NCBI RefSeq assembly: GCF_037975245.1 | Contig: NC_092567.1 | Span: forward strand, 2,207,714 to 2,271,713 | Reading direction: 5' to 3' | Origin: Apostichopus japonicus | Lineage: Eukaryota > Echinodermata > Holothuroidea > Aspidochirotida > Stichopodidae | DNA: 64,000 bases | In this document: positions 39,720-52,800 of the stretch, one piece after another | Layout of the letters: each line of letters begins with the position of its first letter | How positions within the stretch are numbered: position 1 is the stretch's first letter | Notes under the pieces: generated by a model | Told to the model about the DNA's origin: nothing | Seen by the model: the letters and a program-made list of their open reading frames with translations, nothing else | Database searches by the model: none | Position numbers and translations under genes: made by a program

Positions 39720-41253
39720 CTATGGAGATAAGTAGAGTAATCATCGCGTAAGATGTAGAAGACGTAGAGGAATGCCCTCCTAGTCAGGTCTATTGTTTAC
39801 TAAATCAATGAAGATAAACAACAAAGTAGACAACAAATAACAAGGTAATTAACCATATCTGGTGATCATTCTGATCAGAATTAATTATAATCACGAGTCT
39901 CGTGTTTCAACGATTCCAAGAAAAATAAATTAGAATGGATATAGTTATGTAGATAATGATGATAGTTGGAACTGCTCTACTGTATGTAAATTATATGCGG
40001 TTGGTAGATACTGTGAAAAGTATAGCTGTCCACATGATCATAATTGGCTAAATTGTCTGTATGCTTAAATTATCAATTAATTTAAAGTTGTTCAAACATG
40101 TAGAAATACAACATTGTACACGATAAACTAAGTAAACGGAGCGAATCCTTGTAACAACCGCTTGCCATTTTCAGCTCGGACCACGTGATTTTTATCGTAT
40201 GTTATTTTCGGTAAATTGATTGATAATATAGATCGTTTTCGTGAACCCTTCTCACTTTTAAATGAGAACTAAAATGTCTGAGATTGTTAGAGTGCAGTGG
40301 TAAAATATAAAATCTAGAAATTATGAATCTTAGAACTGAAAATTGTTTCTTAATCTCAGAATAGTTTAAGATGCTACAAATTACGTTTTTCAACGTAATT
40401 TCGGAATGACAAACCTGCACAATCTTGCACTAAAACGGAGGAGAAATAGAAGGTAGAGGGGTAGGAGGGTCGAGGACATAGCAACATTCTTTACTCGGCG
40501 CAACAATTTGTCATCTCGGGTGGAAGTCAAACACAAATTGTTACTATCATATGATATACCAACGTTATTTAAGTATTTATTCAATAGCAACATTCAATAA
40601 TTTTATCACATTGCACGCATTGTTTTTTGTCATTGATCTAAATCACATTGTACAAAATTATAACTTTTTTTGTGGAGTTGATAATAATTACCTTAACCAT
40701 TACACAATCGAATCTTCCTATTCAACTATGTTCTCAATGAAGGGCTGCATGTGTCTAAAATATCCGACCCCCTTTATACCGAGGAGTTATTAAGACTTCC
40801 TGGTCATACTTTGTTAAGAATACACTAATGCCATCGTCGTTGAATCGCAAAAGAAAAGTTTTATTGGAATATGGAGGCACAACCACTGAGGGACAGGGGA
40901 AAATGTGACTTCGATTTTACGCAAGAAACCACTAGACTGTCAAATTATCTGAAACCCTCTCAAAATAAATAATCTGTGCAGTCCTTTCCACAGGTTCAAG
41001 TACCGTATTTGAATGTTTTCAGCAAAAGTTTTCTTTATATATACCGGTACTTTTGAACTGCATATTTTATCAATATTATTATTTTGAAGCCAGATAGCAA
41101 ATTTTTAGACATAAAGGCACTCGTTACAAACACACAACAACAACAGGGCACTTGAGTTTATCGAGCATGAAATGAAATTATCTGGAATAACCGGTAACAG
41201 ATAGTGCATAATATCCAATAAATATGTTAAAGTGTAGCTCAGTATCATCCTAC
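39720..41253 (-). other. Putative intron
   Basis: Sequence between the exon at 39643-39719 and the tentative exon at 41254-41287. AT-rich, with no other feature seen. Confidence 0.35.
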
Positions 41254-41287
41254 CTTATACCTGAATTGCCCAGTTCTATGTAAAATA
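41254..41287 (-). CDS. Tentative small exon, unrecognised gene
   Basis: A 34-nt minus-strand segment with acceptor gtccggagcag and donor ATAAG|GTAGGA. It would encode FYIELGNSGI and end with AG, which combines with the leading G of the next exon to give Arg (…GNSGI-R-FITYDLP). The phase fits, but the exon is very short, the donor is only moderate and an alternative acceptor/donor pair exists. Upstream exons were not found. Confidence 0.3.
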
Positions 41288-41824
41288 CTGCTCCGGACAT
41301 AGAAAGAAAATATATAGGTTACGTTCCTTGTATCTAATTAGCATAATTAACGCATAAATACTGCTACTACTTATGAAAAAACGTTTTCTTTACAATCGTT
41401 AGTTTTCTGTATCTATCCAGTGACTGGTTAAAACAGGCGCGTTCGAATATTTCACTAATCTTATATATAATGTTAGGGCTATAGCGGACACAACAACTCA
41501 ATGTACACATGTAGGTAATATATTGGAAATAATTGTTGCACTAATAATTTATATTGCTACAGCATTGAAAACTATTTATTAAAGGTTATATTTTAATAAA
41601 AGGGTTCTCCCCGTTTAGACCCCTCCCAACGGACGCAAGTCATATTTGGAGCCCACCCCCACCCCTCCTTTCCAAAGATAACCAGAATGCAAAATGCATT
41701 GATATTTCGATGACTTCAATGCACTAGACTTCTGCTTGTTAGTATAACCAGAACAAGCTGTTACAATAACGATATGGCATGATAACACAGGTCAGTCTAC
41801 TCTACGTGGCTATACGCACCTCCA

Positions 41825-43020
41825 AAACAATAGGGGTCTTGTACTCAATGATATGAACCCACACACCAAGTATTAGAGGTATCCGCGATTTCCATCGTTA
41901 CAAATCATGTAAAAGGTTTTTTCAGAGTTTGACCTCTGGTGACCTATAGGAGATTTGACCTCACAAGCATTTAGGATTCTTGTACTCAATATGGCAAATC
42001 CATGTACCATGTATGAAAAGTATCCATGATTTCTACCATGAGAAATCTGGTTGTGAAGGTTTTCAGGCCTCGACAATTATTTTTGAAAGTAATCGCTATT
42101 TGGCGACCGTGACTAAAATTCTACTCGCCAAATTCCACACACAACTAGGCCTGTGATTGTTGGTCAAGTCTCCAAAGTACAGATCTGCAACATCAATACT
42201 TTCTATGAACAAGGTTAGGCAGTTAGGCAGATGCAAAGTGCTACGTAATTGCACATTAAAATTTATAATTTTTTCAGTACGAAATTAAAACCTTTTTCCA
42301 CCAAAAGTAAGTGTTGAACAAAGGGAAACATGACGTAGAATCGTAAATAAGCAGGTAGTCCTACTGTAGTGTCTCAAACAATTAAAGATACAAAATCTGT
42401 AAAATACCTACGAAGGTCACAACGAAACTACATTCAACCTGAAATAAATAGACGAAAACGTCCAACAGAACCGCTGTATTACAAATACACCTTTCTGCAC
42501 ACACAATAAGGTTTCCGAGCGGCACGTTAAAGCCAATGCAAATATGTTCGTATTTTCAGTTTTAGATTCTACTATTGCTCATAAGCTCATTACCAATTGC
42601 CAATAGCCTCATATTCGTATGAGGCGTAACGAGCACGTTATCTGATAGGTTGGCTGGTGAGAGATACGGTAGCTTATAAACAAGGTTTTCCAAAATGTTA
42701 CCCCCGATGACCCCAATGACCTATGATCTCCACAAAAAAAACATAGGCTGTTGCTCCTCAATGTGGTCCTCCTCTTCACGAAATATGAGATTGGTACAAG
42801 TTTAGTTCCTTGAGATGTCGTGTTTACAAAATTTTAAGTATTTGGCCCCAAGTGACCGCAAATGACCTCCCCACAAAACAATAGGGTTCTTCTACTCAAT
42901 GTGGTACGTATATACACCAAATTTTAGATTGGTCCAAGCTTCCCTACTTGAGATATCGTGTTTACAAGCGAGGCGTCACACACACACATACACACATACG
43001 CGCATTATGGTACTAGTGAG
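41825..43020. repeat. Dispersed repeat with internal subunits
   Basis: A block recurs four times (about 41826, 41970, 42727, 42880): 'acaatagg…cttgtactcaat' then a phrase like atatgagattggtacaag and 'gagatatcgtgtttacaa', separated by 'gacctctggtgacct'-like text. The last copy ends in a CA-rich tail (gcgaggcgtcacacacacac, 42970-43003). Repeats of this kind often belong to transposable-element ends, but no coding part is present here and I cannot name the family. Confidence 0.55.
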
Positions 43021-43194
43021 GACTCTGACTCCTTACCTGCTTGTGAGGACTCCTACTTAGGTATACACTAGCAACTTTTAACGTCGTTACTGAGCATAAT
43101 TCCACCATACTCTAACATACCAGCTATAGCAATGTTTGCATTTTCATTTCTTTGAGCATGTGATATTTCCTATATAACTGAGGACTAGCACACT

Positions 43195-43375
43195 ACAGGT
43201 ATTTAAAGCCTTCTGAGGACTTGCATGGGGCAAGTATTTAAAGACTTCCGAGGACTTGGATGAGCCAAGTATTTAAAGTCTTCTGAGGACTCCTTCACAA
43301 AGCGTATTTAAAACTACTAAGGACTCATAAACTTCTATTAAATGAATTCCGAGGACTCGCAAGTATCTCATACGG
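43195..43375. repeat. Degenerate tandem repeat, ~45-bp unit
   Basis: Four to five diverged units share gtatttaaag, then cttcygaggact. Related ygaggact words continue upstream at about 43018-43055. Confidence 0.6.
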
Positions 43376-44601
43376 ACTATCATATGTGACAAGGAAATGG
43401 CTTCAGTGTTTTTTTCAAAACCGTGCTCGGACAATTGATTTATTTCTTGTTTATCTAGGGAATTCAACATCAATACCTTTTCAATTCACCACAAGTATGT
43501 TGGGTATGGAATGGGTGGTGAGGGAGTCAGTTCTGGTAAGGTGGGGTGGACATTGAAATTTTGCAATGGGGCATTGAAATATGTTAGAAGCTTTTAGGAA
43601 AACATCTCAGATTGTGCTATGAACACTCTAAAAATTAAAAATACTTCACATAGATGGACAAAGAAAAGATTACACATTTAAAAGTTCTGTCTTTCTTGGA
43701 CAAGTTTAATGATGCCTGCTGCAGTAACCAAGAGTAACTTTTACAGATCATGCAGTGAGAGAGAATGTGTTCTAGAAACAATGAGTATTCTGTACTTCAT
43801 ATCATTTATGCAGCTATGAATGATCCTTGCAGCAATTGGTAAGAGTTACATCAGACTAGGAGTTGTCAGTCAAGTCTCATACTTAAACAAAGCAGTTAAA
43901 TCAGAAATCCATGGACATCAAACCTCTCCTGTTGATTAAAACATAATGAAATAGGGCCATTCTCTGGCATATGAACTGACAGGAAATCAATTCAGTTTTT
44001 ATCAGAACCCAACTACACAGTTTCTATATAGATTAAATTGTTTTTGCTTTAACTATATCTAGAAATAATTTTCAGTAGTTCACTTTCACATTGATCATGT
44101 TTTTACTTAGTTCAGTAAAGTTTCGTTTCCTGAGGAAAAGATTTCTGTTCTAATTCTTCATTAATACTGGATGCTAATTAGCATAATTATGATGTCACAC
44201 ATATGACCAAATTATCACGAAAGTTTTCATTAAAAGTAATTAGTGCATCTGACCTAATGTCCATACAGGACATGCAACTTTTCTTGGTAAAAGACTGTTC
44301 TTCTGCAAAATATCTAGTCAAATACTTATTCCAACAATTAATTAATTGCCTCTAATAAGTGGTCACATGTGTGACACTGAAGCCTCACTGGGCTGATGCT
44401 AACTGTTTGCACTACGGATGTATTGTAGAACTTCATTCATATTGTAAACGTATCAGATCCAATGCTGTCAACTAGCTTTCTAAAACAATGTCCCTGAACT
44501 TATTTTTGGTAAATTGGGGGAGTGTTTGTTGTGTAAACTCTATGGCATACTGTTCTCTACAAGACTACCTTCAACAATATGAGATAAAATGTAGACTTAT
44601 T

Positions 44602-44797
44602 ACTAGGTCTACTGACTTCTACAGCATTAAATACAATCCCTTCTCTGTCAAAACAATAACTAAAAAACAAGCTTACAGCTTGGTATAAGGGTGTCTAAAA
44701 ACTAGGTCTACTGACTTCTACAGCATTAAATACAATCCCTTCTCTGTCAAAACAATAACTAAAAAACAAGCTTACAGCTTGGTAAGGGTGCCTAAAA
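44602..44797. repeat. Recent 99-bp tandem duplication
   Basis: 44602-44700 is repeated almost exactly at 44701-44797. The second copy lacks two bases (ggtaagg versus ggtataagg) and has one or two other changes. Near-identity implies a recent event. Confidence 0.9.
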
Positions 44798-45577
44798 ATT
44801 TAACCTGGCAACATGCAACATCCACCTGCCATTTTGCATTGCTCCTGATTGGTACCAAATGTGTAGGCCTAGCTGAGACCCAATCTACACTATACTGTAC
44901 ATTAATCTCTGGTCAACCATGTAAGTAAAGTGTACTCGACAGATCTTTTTACTTTTAGTATCAGCATTATTCATCTCAGTCTTAATAAATAGTGTTGAAA
45001 AGTCTCTACCATGATTATTAGACTATTGCTCAGACAAAACAAAATGGCAATGATACCTGTTGTATAGTGTAACTGTAACTTCACTAAATTTTGCAAGATG
45101 TTAGCAGTTTTGGTTAAACATATATAGTAATTGAGTTACTTAGAAATGTCTTAATTGGTCAAGATTGGAGGCTTGTTACATACTTATTATGCAAATCCAA
45201 TAAAATCCCACCTCCCCCCCCCCCCGCAAATTGTTGGAGGGTTTGGTAAAATTAATCCATTTAAAATTTGATTGTCTTTACTAGGCTTTTCATCAAGACA
45301 TTCCATGTACTCAATGAACAAAAACAGCTAAAAACAGAAATCTGTGAACACCAAAACTCTTTGTTTAAAACACAAAACAAAATAGCAACAAAAAAAAAAG
45401 TTTGAAATAGCAAATACTGTTGTATCTGAAGACATGCTGAAGGCAAACTGTCCAGGTAAATGTAGAGGCAAAAACGTTGGCATTATTGTAAGTGGCAAAA
45501 GTTCACTCTCTGAGATGATTTTGTCAGGTACAAAAAGGTTTAAACTTTGTAAAATGGCCACTTCAGCTTACACAATT

Positions 45578-45780
45578 TTACTTCTTTTTCTGCTGAATGA
45601 TGTTGTAAACTTTATACTTTATGCTCTTCCAGTCTTTGGTTGCAAGAGCTGGATATTTTCGCCTCAATGCTTCGCACTCAGACTTTCTCGGAACCCTTTG
45701 AACCCGAATATGTTTTTCAAAGTGTTTTTCAATTGTTGCTGTTTGGTTTCTTCTCCATCTGACTCTTTGTTTAGGACTGC
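45578..45780 (-). CDS. C-terminal exon: Myb/SANT-like domain
   Basis: The minus-strand acceptor tttatttgcag is followed by GC, completing a Gly codon split from the exon at 46862-47005. There are then 66 codons to TAA at 45578-45580. The peptide is strongly basic and begins SPKQRVRWRRNQ. Tryptophans at RVRWRR and KDWKSIK, with helix-like stretches between them, fit a Myb/SANT-type or homeodomain-like DNA-binding fold; that assignment is inference from pattern. It lies downstream of the recombinase domain, where such multi-copy recombinase-like proteins carry a basic tail. An antisense open frame exists on the plus strand but lacks splice context. Confidence 0.75.
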
Positions 45781-45954
45781 CTGCAAATAAAAAAAACAAT
45801 GGTAAAATATAGTCATCACATTCATCAATGTAAAAGCTGGAGTTCTTTTTTGTTGCTTTTTCAAGTTTTGGGCATTCTAATGCATTATTCAAAATAGCAG
45901 ACAATGTTGTATAAAATGATTCTATGGCAGCTGATATACAATGGTATTAAACCA

Positions 45955-45992
<38 letters not shown>

Positions 45993-46788
45993 TATTATTC
46001 CAATATATTTTCTAAAACTTACTCCTTATTTGTCAATTATGAGTCATATCTTATTTCTCTGGTTTTGTCTAATAATATATATATATATTTATATAAACAA
46101 GAAAGAATCAGGACTGCAAGAAGAGTGCTCTATGCTATAATAGCAGAGCCTAAACATATAAGTATATGCCTTGGTAAGTACAGCTGTAACTCGGAGTTTC
46201 ACGCCCTTAGGGTGGCGATCGTCAGACAACTGAACAAATACTCGCTGCGCGGGTATATTCTATGGGGAACACGAACCTTATTTCTTACGTGCACGGTTCA
46301 TTGGTTTGAGCCTATTGTGGCGACACTTGGAGATGAATTCAGATCTCTTATTGAGTAAATGAGGGTTTTTAGATAGGAGGATACAGAGCTTCTCATCAAT
46401 ACAAAGGTTACATTGACCGGATCTAGGCATGCGTGTATTGGAATGCTTAAATACGTTCCACTAAATAACGAAGGGGGCACCCTTACGCTTCAGGTCCCAT
46501 ATATGTTTGGAAAGCTCTGTTTCTTTCTCGTAACGCTCATGACGTAAGGACTTACTGTGGTTACTGTACCTTTGCTTAAAGGGGCCACTCGATAGCCCTA
46601 TGTATGATTTGGTGTCATGACCAGTAGTAACATCGGCCCTATATATGACACTGCTCACCAAGCAAATCCCGTTGAGGGGGCAATTATTTTTTTCTCTACA
46701 ATTGCATATGAACTGTGCACGTAAGAAATAAGGTTCGTGTTCCCCACAGAATATACCCGCGCAGCGAGTATTTGTTCATTTGTTCAGT

Positions 46789-46838
<50 letters not shown>

Positions 46839-49800
46839 CCACATTGCTCTACTTAACTGACCTTTCTTTTTAGTTGATGCATGGCTGTCACTCTCTTCTT
46901 CACTTTCGTGAATTTCATTTTGTCCTTCCTTGTCTTCAGTTTCCAAATCTTCTTCATCATATGGTAATTCAGATTCTCCCTCTGATTCATCAGTATAGCT
47001 TGGATCTAAGCCGAATAATAATTAGAGATTAATTAAGAGCAAGCAATAGTATGATGCTACTCAAAACACTCTACTGTGGACCAGGTACTTTAACATTAAT
47101 TCAATAACATGACATTTTTGACACAGCTGACATAATGCATCAAGAGGGAGATAACAAACTTTATATTGGGATTGTAGAATAGAATCTTCACTCACCATCA
47201 AGAGGAACCTCAATTTCATCTAACTTCTTGTCTTTGAACTCCCCCACAGCACCCTTCTCCATTAATAGAAGCAGTCGTGCCACTTTAGCCATTTGTAGAG
47301 TATTTTCGGGCAGTCTATAATATTCTCGATGCACACGTATGTCATGCCCTAAGAATCCCGCCAGGACATCTAATTCATGGTCCTTCAAACATAGGATCTG
47401 GGAAACAGTGGCAATTTGTTTTCTTAATTTTGTTGATGTGAGGTTAGACGGATGCTTTGCACCTGACTTCAGTGCATACTTCCGTATGCAATCAGCTCCC
47501 CTCAATGGTTCCATAGAAGAGAAGTTTGGGCGGGCAAAGAAATAATCATTCGTCTCGCTGACTCCAATGAGGGTTCTCTTAGCAGCCAACAGTTCCATCA
47601 CCTGTACCATTTCCTTTGTGAGAAGGACAGGCACTTTTCTCCCTCGTTTTCCCCTGATCTCAATGCGTTCAAGCTTGTTACACAATGTCTTCTCCCAAGA
47701 TGATAGAGAGTCCTATACATCATCATTTCCTTGATCATGACATCTGCGTTCAAAGTCAGCCAGCTTTATTCTTTGCACTTCACCACTTCTGCGTCGATTG
47801 AAGAGAATTAGCTTGCTCAGAGTTGCTTCAGCTAATGCATACCATGCTGTTACATCATCAGACAAGGCCAACAGCTTCTGTTTCTCTTCTATTACCTCAG
47901 ACAATTTAGCGTGTAGTTGTCTGATGTCCTCTGATAGTGGTAGCATGTTTGGCTTGTTCCACTTGCGTTCTTCCAGTGTTGTCCTGGCACCTGTTCCCAC
48001 TTTATGAGCCCACTCAATAACTGCCAGCTTTGAAAATTTATCTGCCTGATCCTCTTTAACTGGATCTTCTGATTTGATGCACTCAGCCTTCACAATCAAA
48101 GCACATGTCTGAAGTGAATGACCCAACTTAAGAGCTAACGATGGTGTCTTATACTTCCCAGTTTGGGGGTCTAATCCTGCCAGGTTTCGAACAGCTTCTA
48201 ATACCGTATCAAACTGTTTTGGACTAATACAGTCATATAAGGACTTCACATCAGGTTTTGTTTCCTTGATTTTCAGCAGTAGTCTTGCAAGTTCACGCAT
48301 TTTCTGACTAATGTAACCCACTTGATGTCTTTCATGACCTAGTTTGGCAAACATTCGTTCCCCATACTGAACAATAATGTGATCATGTCTAGCAGCAAAC
48401 GATATGCTATCGTAAGTCATAGATGCAAAAACTGTGTCTTTAAAACTCTGTGATACTTCCTGTGAAAATGGTAGGAGCAGAGCAGATGTTGACTGGTGTC
48501 TCTTGTCTTTCATGGTTGACTCAGATGCCATGAAACAATTCTTCTTATGCTTCCATAGGTTATCTCTGGAGAAGTAACCAAAGCAGAGGTTACAGGGAAG
48601 GAACTCATCATGTGACTGGTCAAAAGGGGTCCGTCTTGCAGGAATCAAACAGCCATTGCCAGACTGCCAAACTTCAACATTATGGCTATGGTTCCCCTTG
48701 TTTCTTAACAGGGTTAAGAGTTCTTTACGCTTACATGACCCGTTATCGTAACTCAGAGCTTCAGCAACTTCTTTTTCCTTCAAATGAACTTGTTCAAGGT
48801 GTCTTGGGAGTTTTGCATAGGTTTTCATACAGTACACACAGTACTGGTGTTTGTCCCATTTCCTTTTCCCTTTGTTGTGTGTTTTCATGACCTTTATGCT
48901 GGAAGAAGCAGGTGCAACATTTTCCTTTTCACATCTTTTTCCTGGCTTAGACCCCCTGGCATCCTCAGCTTCAACATCACTCTCTGGTGACCAGTTACCA
49001 GCATCGCTGCTACTGTCTTGTTCTATGTGATCATGCGAATTGGAAACAGTAGCGGTGGTTCTCAACACTGCAGAATCCTTTTTGTTTGGTGATTTGGAGG
49101 ATTCAGTTGATGTTTCTCCCTAAAAACTACTTCCAAGTCGTCTCTGTTGTGAAGTTGGCATGGGAATGATGTATGAGCAATCACTGTCACTATCTGAGTA
49201 TATCACAAGTGTTGAAAAGATTCCCTGTAAATGGAAGCAAACAACGTGCATGAGAGTTTTTTTTTAATGATACAATGACATAGTTGAGATCTTAATAAAA
49301 GTAAGGAGTGGTTCAATAAAGAAAAATGTAAACTAATCTACAACCTTTAATAAGTAGCCAATGAAGTAGTCATTTATGTGAATCAAAACAATGAAACACA
49401 CGAACTAATTTAAAATATAAATTTACTTCATCACTCATATCTTAATGCTGTGATTGATATTATCTAATGAGAGTCAATGGATAACTAACAGGTTGTTATA
49501 ATTAATGACAGTTTCTTCGTCTAAAAATGTTATTGTTATTCACTTTCTACTTGATTGTTAAAATATTATATACCTTTCCTCCCACTGCGATTTCATCAAT
49601 GTCACTTTCATCATTTTCACTTTCATCTAAAGGGATAACACCTCCCCCAGAAGTTATGTCACAGCATTTGTCCTGCAATTGAAGAAATATGACATTCATA
49701 ATAACCAGTAATGGCAGTTCACTCAGCCAATCTTACAACATTACCACAAAATGGTCTACGTGCATTTGGGAAACAAAATGCCCTCATTCTTACTTAATGA

Positions 49801-52800
49801 AGCTCTCTGAGTAAGAACATTTAGTTTAATTCAATGCCACCTAACAAGATGAGAGTTACTATTTTAAAGACAGAGCTGTGTGTTAACAAAAATCAAAGGA
49901 ATTGGTTCTTTTGAGGACCTATCTGACACAACTACTAATGTAAAAGGACACAAATGTGCAACAAGCTTCCTTATATTGTTAATGGTGATACAAGGAAATC
50001 AATAGCCAGAGTGCCTGATTTTTGTACATCAATATGTCATAACAAATGTAACAGACAGTAAAGCAATGTTACTACTTGCACAATAAACATACTGTAAGGT
50101 CCTCCCATTGATAGTCTTATAGGACTTTATCAAACTACACATTCAAGCTTTGGAGTTTAAATCACTGAACCATAGTGAATATTAATATCTAACACTATAC
50201 AAGCAACACAAGTGGTGTATAACATATTGGAACTCTTGCGCTGTTTACTGAAGATATAATGAGATATGCATCTTTAACATTATTTACTTTCCATAAGATC
50301 TTTACAATATTACTGAATTACCTCTCCTTCATTTGTGGTTTCATCAATGTCACTTTCACCATCTGCGTTTTCATCAAATAGGGGATCACTTCTTCCAGAA
50401 GTTGAGTCACAGCATTTGTCCTGCAATTGAAGAAATATGACATCTATAATAATCCACAGAATGCCCTCATTCTTACTTAATGAAGCTCTCTGAGTAGGAA
50501 CATTTAGTTTAGTTCAATGCCACCTAACAAGATGAGAGTTACTATTTTAAAGACAGAGCTGTGTGTTAACAAAAATCAAAGGAATTGGTTCTTTTGAGGA
50601 CCTATCTGACACAACTACCAATGTAAAAGGACACAAATGTACAACAAGCTTCCTTATATTGTTAATGGTGATACAAGGAAATCAATAGCCAGAGTGTCTG
50701 ATTTTTGTACATCAATATGTCATAACAAATGTAACAGACAGTAAAGCAATGTTTCTACTTTCACAATAAACATACTGTAAGGTCCTCCCATTGATAGTCT
50801 TATAGGAATTTATCAAACTACACATTCAAGCTTTGAGGTTTAAATCACTGAACCATAGTGAATATTAATATCTAACACTACACCAATCAATATTACATGA
50901 AACAAGCAACACTAGTGGTTTAAAACATATTGGAAATCTTGCACTGTTTAGTGTGAAATATAATGAGATATGCATCTTAAATATTATTCACTTTCCATAA
51001 GATTGTTACAACATTACTGAATTACCTCTCTTTCATTTGTGGTTTCATCAATGTCACTTTCGTCACCCGCACTTTCATCTAATAGGGGATCACCTCCTCC
51101 AGAAGTTGAGTCACAGCTTCTTTTCTGGAATTGAAAGAATATGACATCCATAATAACCAATAATTGCAGTTAACTTAGCCAATCTGACAAAATAACCAAA
51201 AAATGGTCTACGTGCATTTGGGGAACAAAATGCCTTCATACTTCCTAAATGAAGCTCTCTGAGTAAGAACATTTAGTTTAGTTCAATGCCACCTAACAAG
51301 ATGAAAGTTACTATTTAAAAGACAAAACTGTGTGTTAACAAAAATCAAAGGAATTGGTTCTTTTGAGGACCTATCTGACACAACTACCAATGTAAAAGGA
51401 CACAATAAGTACAACAAGCTTCCTTATATTGTTAATGGTGATACAAAGAAATCCATAGCCAGAGTGTCTGATTTTTGTACATCAAAATGTCATAACAAAT
51501 GTAACAGACAGTAAAGAAAATGTTACCACATGCACAATATACATAAAGTCCTCCTATTGATAGTCTTAAGGAATTTATCAAACTACACATTCAAGCTTTG
51601 AGGTTTAAGTCACTGAACCATAGTGAATTTTAATATCTAACACTACACATATAAAAATTACATGAAACAAGCAATACTTGTTGTTTAATTGGAACTCTTG
51701 TGCTGTTTATGGAAAATATATAATGAGATATGCATCTTTAACATTATTTACTTTCCATAAGATCTTTACAATATTACTGAATTACCTCTCCTTCATTTGT
51801 GGTTTCATCAATGTCACTTTCATCATCTGCGTTTTCATCTAAGAGGGCATCACCTCCTACAGCAGTTAAGTCATAGCATTTGTCCTGCAATTGAAAAAAA
51901 TATGACATCTATAATAACCAGTAATGACGGATTAATCAATCTGAAAACATATATTCAAAATGGTCTACGTGTATTTGAGCCACAAATGCCTTCATACTAA
52001 CTTAATGAAGCTCTCTGAGTGAGAACATTTAGTTTAGTTCAATGCCACCTAACAAGATAAAAGATAATATTTAAAAGACAGAGCTGTGTGTTAACAAAAA
52101 TCAAAGGAATTGGTTCTTTTGAGGACCTATCTGACACAACTACCAATGTAAAAGGACACAAATGTACAACAAGCTTCCTTATATTGTTAATGGTGATACA
52201 AGGAAATCAATAGCAAGAGTGTCTGATTTTTGTACATCAATATGTCATAACAAATGTAACAGACAGTAAAGCAATGTTTCTACTTGCACAATAAACATAC
52301 TGTAAGGTCCTCCCATTGATAGTCTTATAGGAATTTATCAAACTACACATTCAAGCTTTGAGGTTTAAGTCACTGAACCATAGTGAATATTAATATCTAA
52401 CACTACACCAATCAATATTACATGAAACAAGCAACACTAGTGGTTTAAAACATATTGGAAATCTTGCACTGTTTAGTGTGAAATATAATGAGATATGCAT
52501 CTTAAATATTATTCACTTTCCATAAGATTGTTACAACATTACTGAATTACCTCTCTTTCATTTGTGGTTTCATCAATGTCACTTTCGTCACCCGCACTTT
52601 CATCTAATAGGGGATCACTTCCTCCAGAAGTTGAGTCACAGCTTCTTTTCTGAAATTGAAAGAATATGACATCCATTATAACCAAAAATTGCAGTTAACT
52701 TTGCCAATCTGACAAAATTACCACAAAATGGTCTACGTGCATTTGGGAAACAAAATGCCCTCATTCTTACTTAATGAAGCTCTCTGAGTAAGAACATTTA

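Larger units (their letters stand above)
41288..45577. other. Repeat-rich region without a supported gene
   Basis: Contains the dispersed repeat at 41825-43020, the degenerate tandem repeat at 43195-43375, the 99-bp tandem duplication at 44602-44797 and a poly-C run near 45213-45225. It may include the 5' part of the unrecognised gene's intron and the 3' end of the SET/recombinase gene's transcript. No polyadenylation signal was confidently placed. Confidence 0.4.
45781..46861 (-). other. Intron with Penelope-like fragment and TA repeats
   Basis: The intron between the last two coding exons has donor GAAAG|GTCAGT and acceptor TTTGCAG. It contains (TA)n at about 45956-45991 and 46793-46836 and the retroelement fragment at about 46224-46793. 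Confidence 0.7.

Noticed and set aside
44488-44688. 66-codon plus-strand frame over the 99-bp duplication
   Set aside because: Stops after the first copy and has no recognisable domain; splice-like borders are likely chance.
45434-45790. Plus-strand 118-codon frame
   Set aside because: Antisense shadow of the Myb-like terminal exon, which has a good acceptor and phase match.
51332-51514. Plus-strand 60-codon frame inside the 760-bp repeat
   Set aside because: Present in only one unit because of small indels; sister units break it. It is intronic sequence of the minus-strand gene.
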